From NCBI GenBank assembly GCA_027080405.1, contig JALWSL010000405.1:1-5371 (forward strand): 5,371 nucleotides of DNA. The letters run 5' to 3'. Shown piece by piece: positions 5,355 through 5,371 of the stretch; position 1 is the first letter of the stretch, and each line of letters opens with the position of its first letter. The translations under genes and the position numbers were made by a program. This DNA comes from Planctomycetaceae bacterium (GTDB taxonomy: Bacteria > Planctomycetota > Planctomycetia > Planctomycetales > Planctomycetaceae). The notes below the pieces were generated by a model. It was not told the DNA's origin. It was given only the letters and a program-made list of their open reading frames with translations, and ran no database searches.

Positions 5355-5371
5355 GCGAAGAAGAACCGCTC

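Overview
The window looks like an ordinary chromosomal stretch of a Planctomycetota-type bacterium with roughly balanced base composition. The assignment is an inference. It rests on a DUF1844 protein paired with a small uncharacterised protein, and on a lipoprotein that joins TPRs to a very long Pro/Gln-rich tail. No mobile element, CRISPR array, rRNA or known defence system is visible.

Layout. (1) Bases 1-68 hold the apparent last codons of a plus-strand gene, followed by a weak hairpin. (2) Bases 236-1096 (+) encode a multi-pass membrane protein of the isoprenylcysteine carboxyl methyltransferase/phospholipid methyltransferase (ICMT/PEMT-like) family. Its likely promoter is an extended -10 at 135-143. 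(3) Bases 1097-1393 are a spacer with two abutting short tandem duplications (1143-1191) and an extended -10 promoter (1329-1337). (4) Bases 1394-1801 (+, DUF1844) and 1849-2247 (+, unknown 132-residue protein) form a probable two-gene operon, each gene with a good Shine-Dalgarno. (5) Bases 2253-4427 (-) encode a 724-residue TPR lipoprotein that converges on this operon with only 5 bp between stop codons. The best terminator for the plus-strand operon (2325-2357) lies inside the 3' end of this opposing gene. (6) Bases 4428-5137 are gene-poor. They hold a candidate promoter for the lipoprotein gene (4509-4537) and one doubtful minus-strand ORF (4458-4778). (7) Bases 5138-5222 (-) are a tRNA-Leu(UAA) with a long variable arm, preceded by a perfect TATAAT box at 5326-5331.

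The genes do not assemble into one recognisable pathway. The methyltransferase probably modifies a lipid or small molecule in the membrane. The DUF1844 pair is of unknown function and probably cytoplasmic. The TPR lipoprotein is predicted to be membrane-anchored outside the cytoplasm, with a protein-binding head and a disordered tail. The points most worth a second look are the terminator embedded in the opposing gene, the tandem duplications next to a promoter, a short-loop G-quadruplex motif inside the TPR gene, and the DUF1844/132-residue pair.
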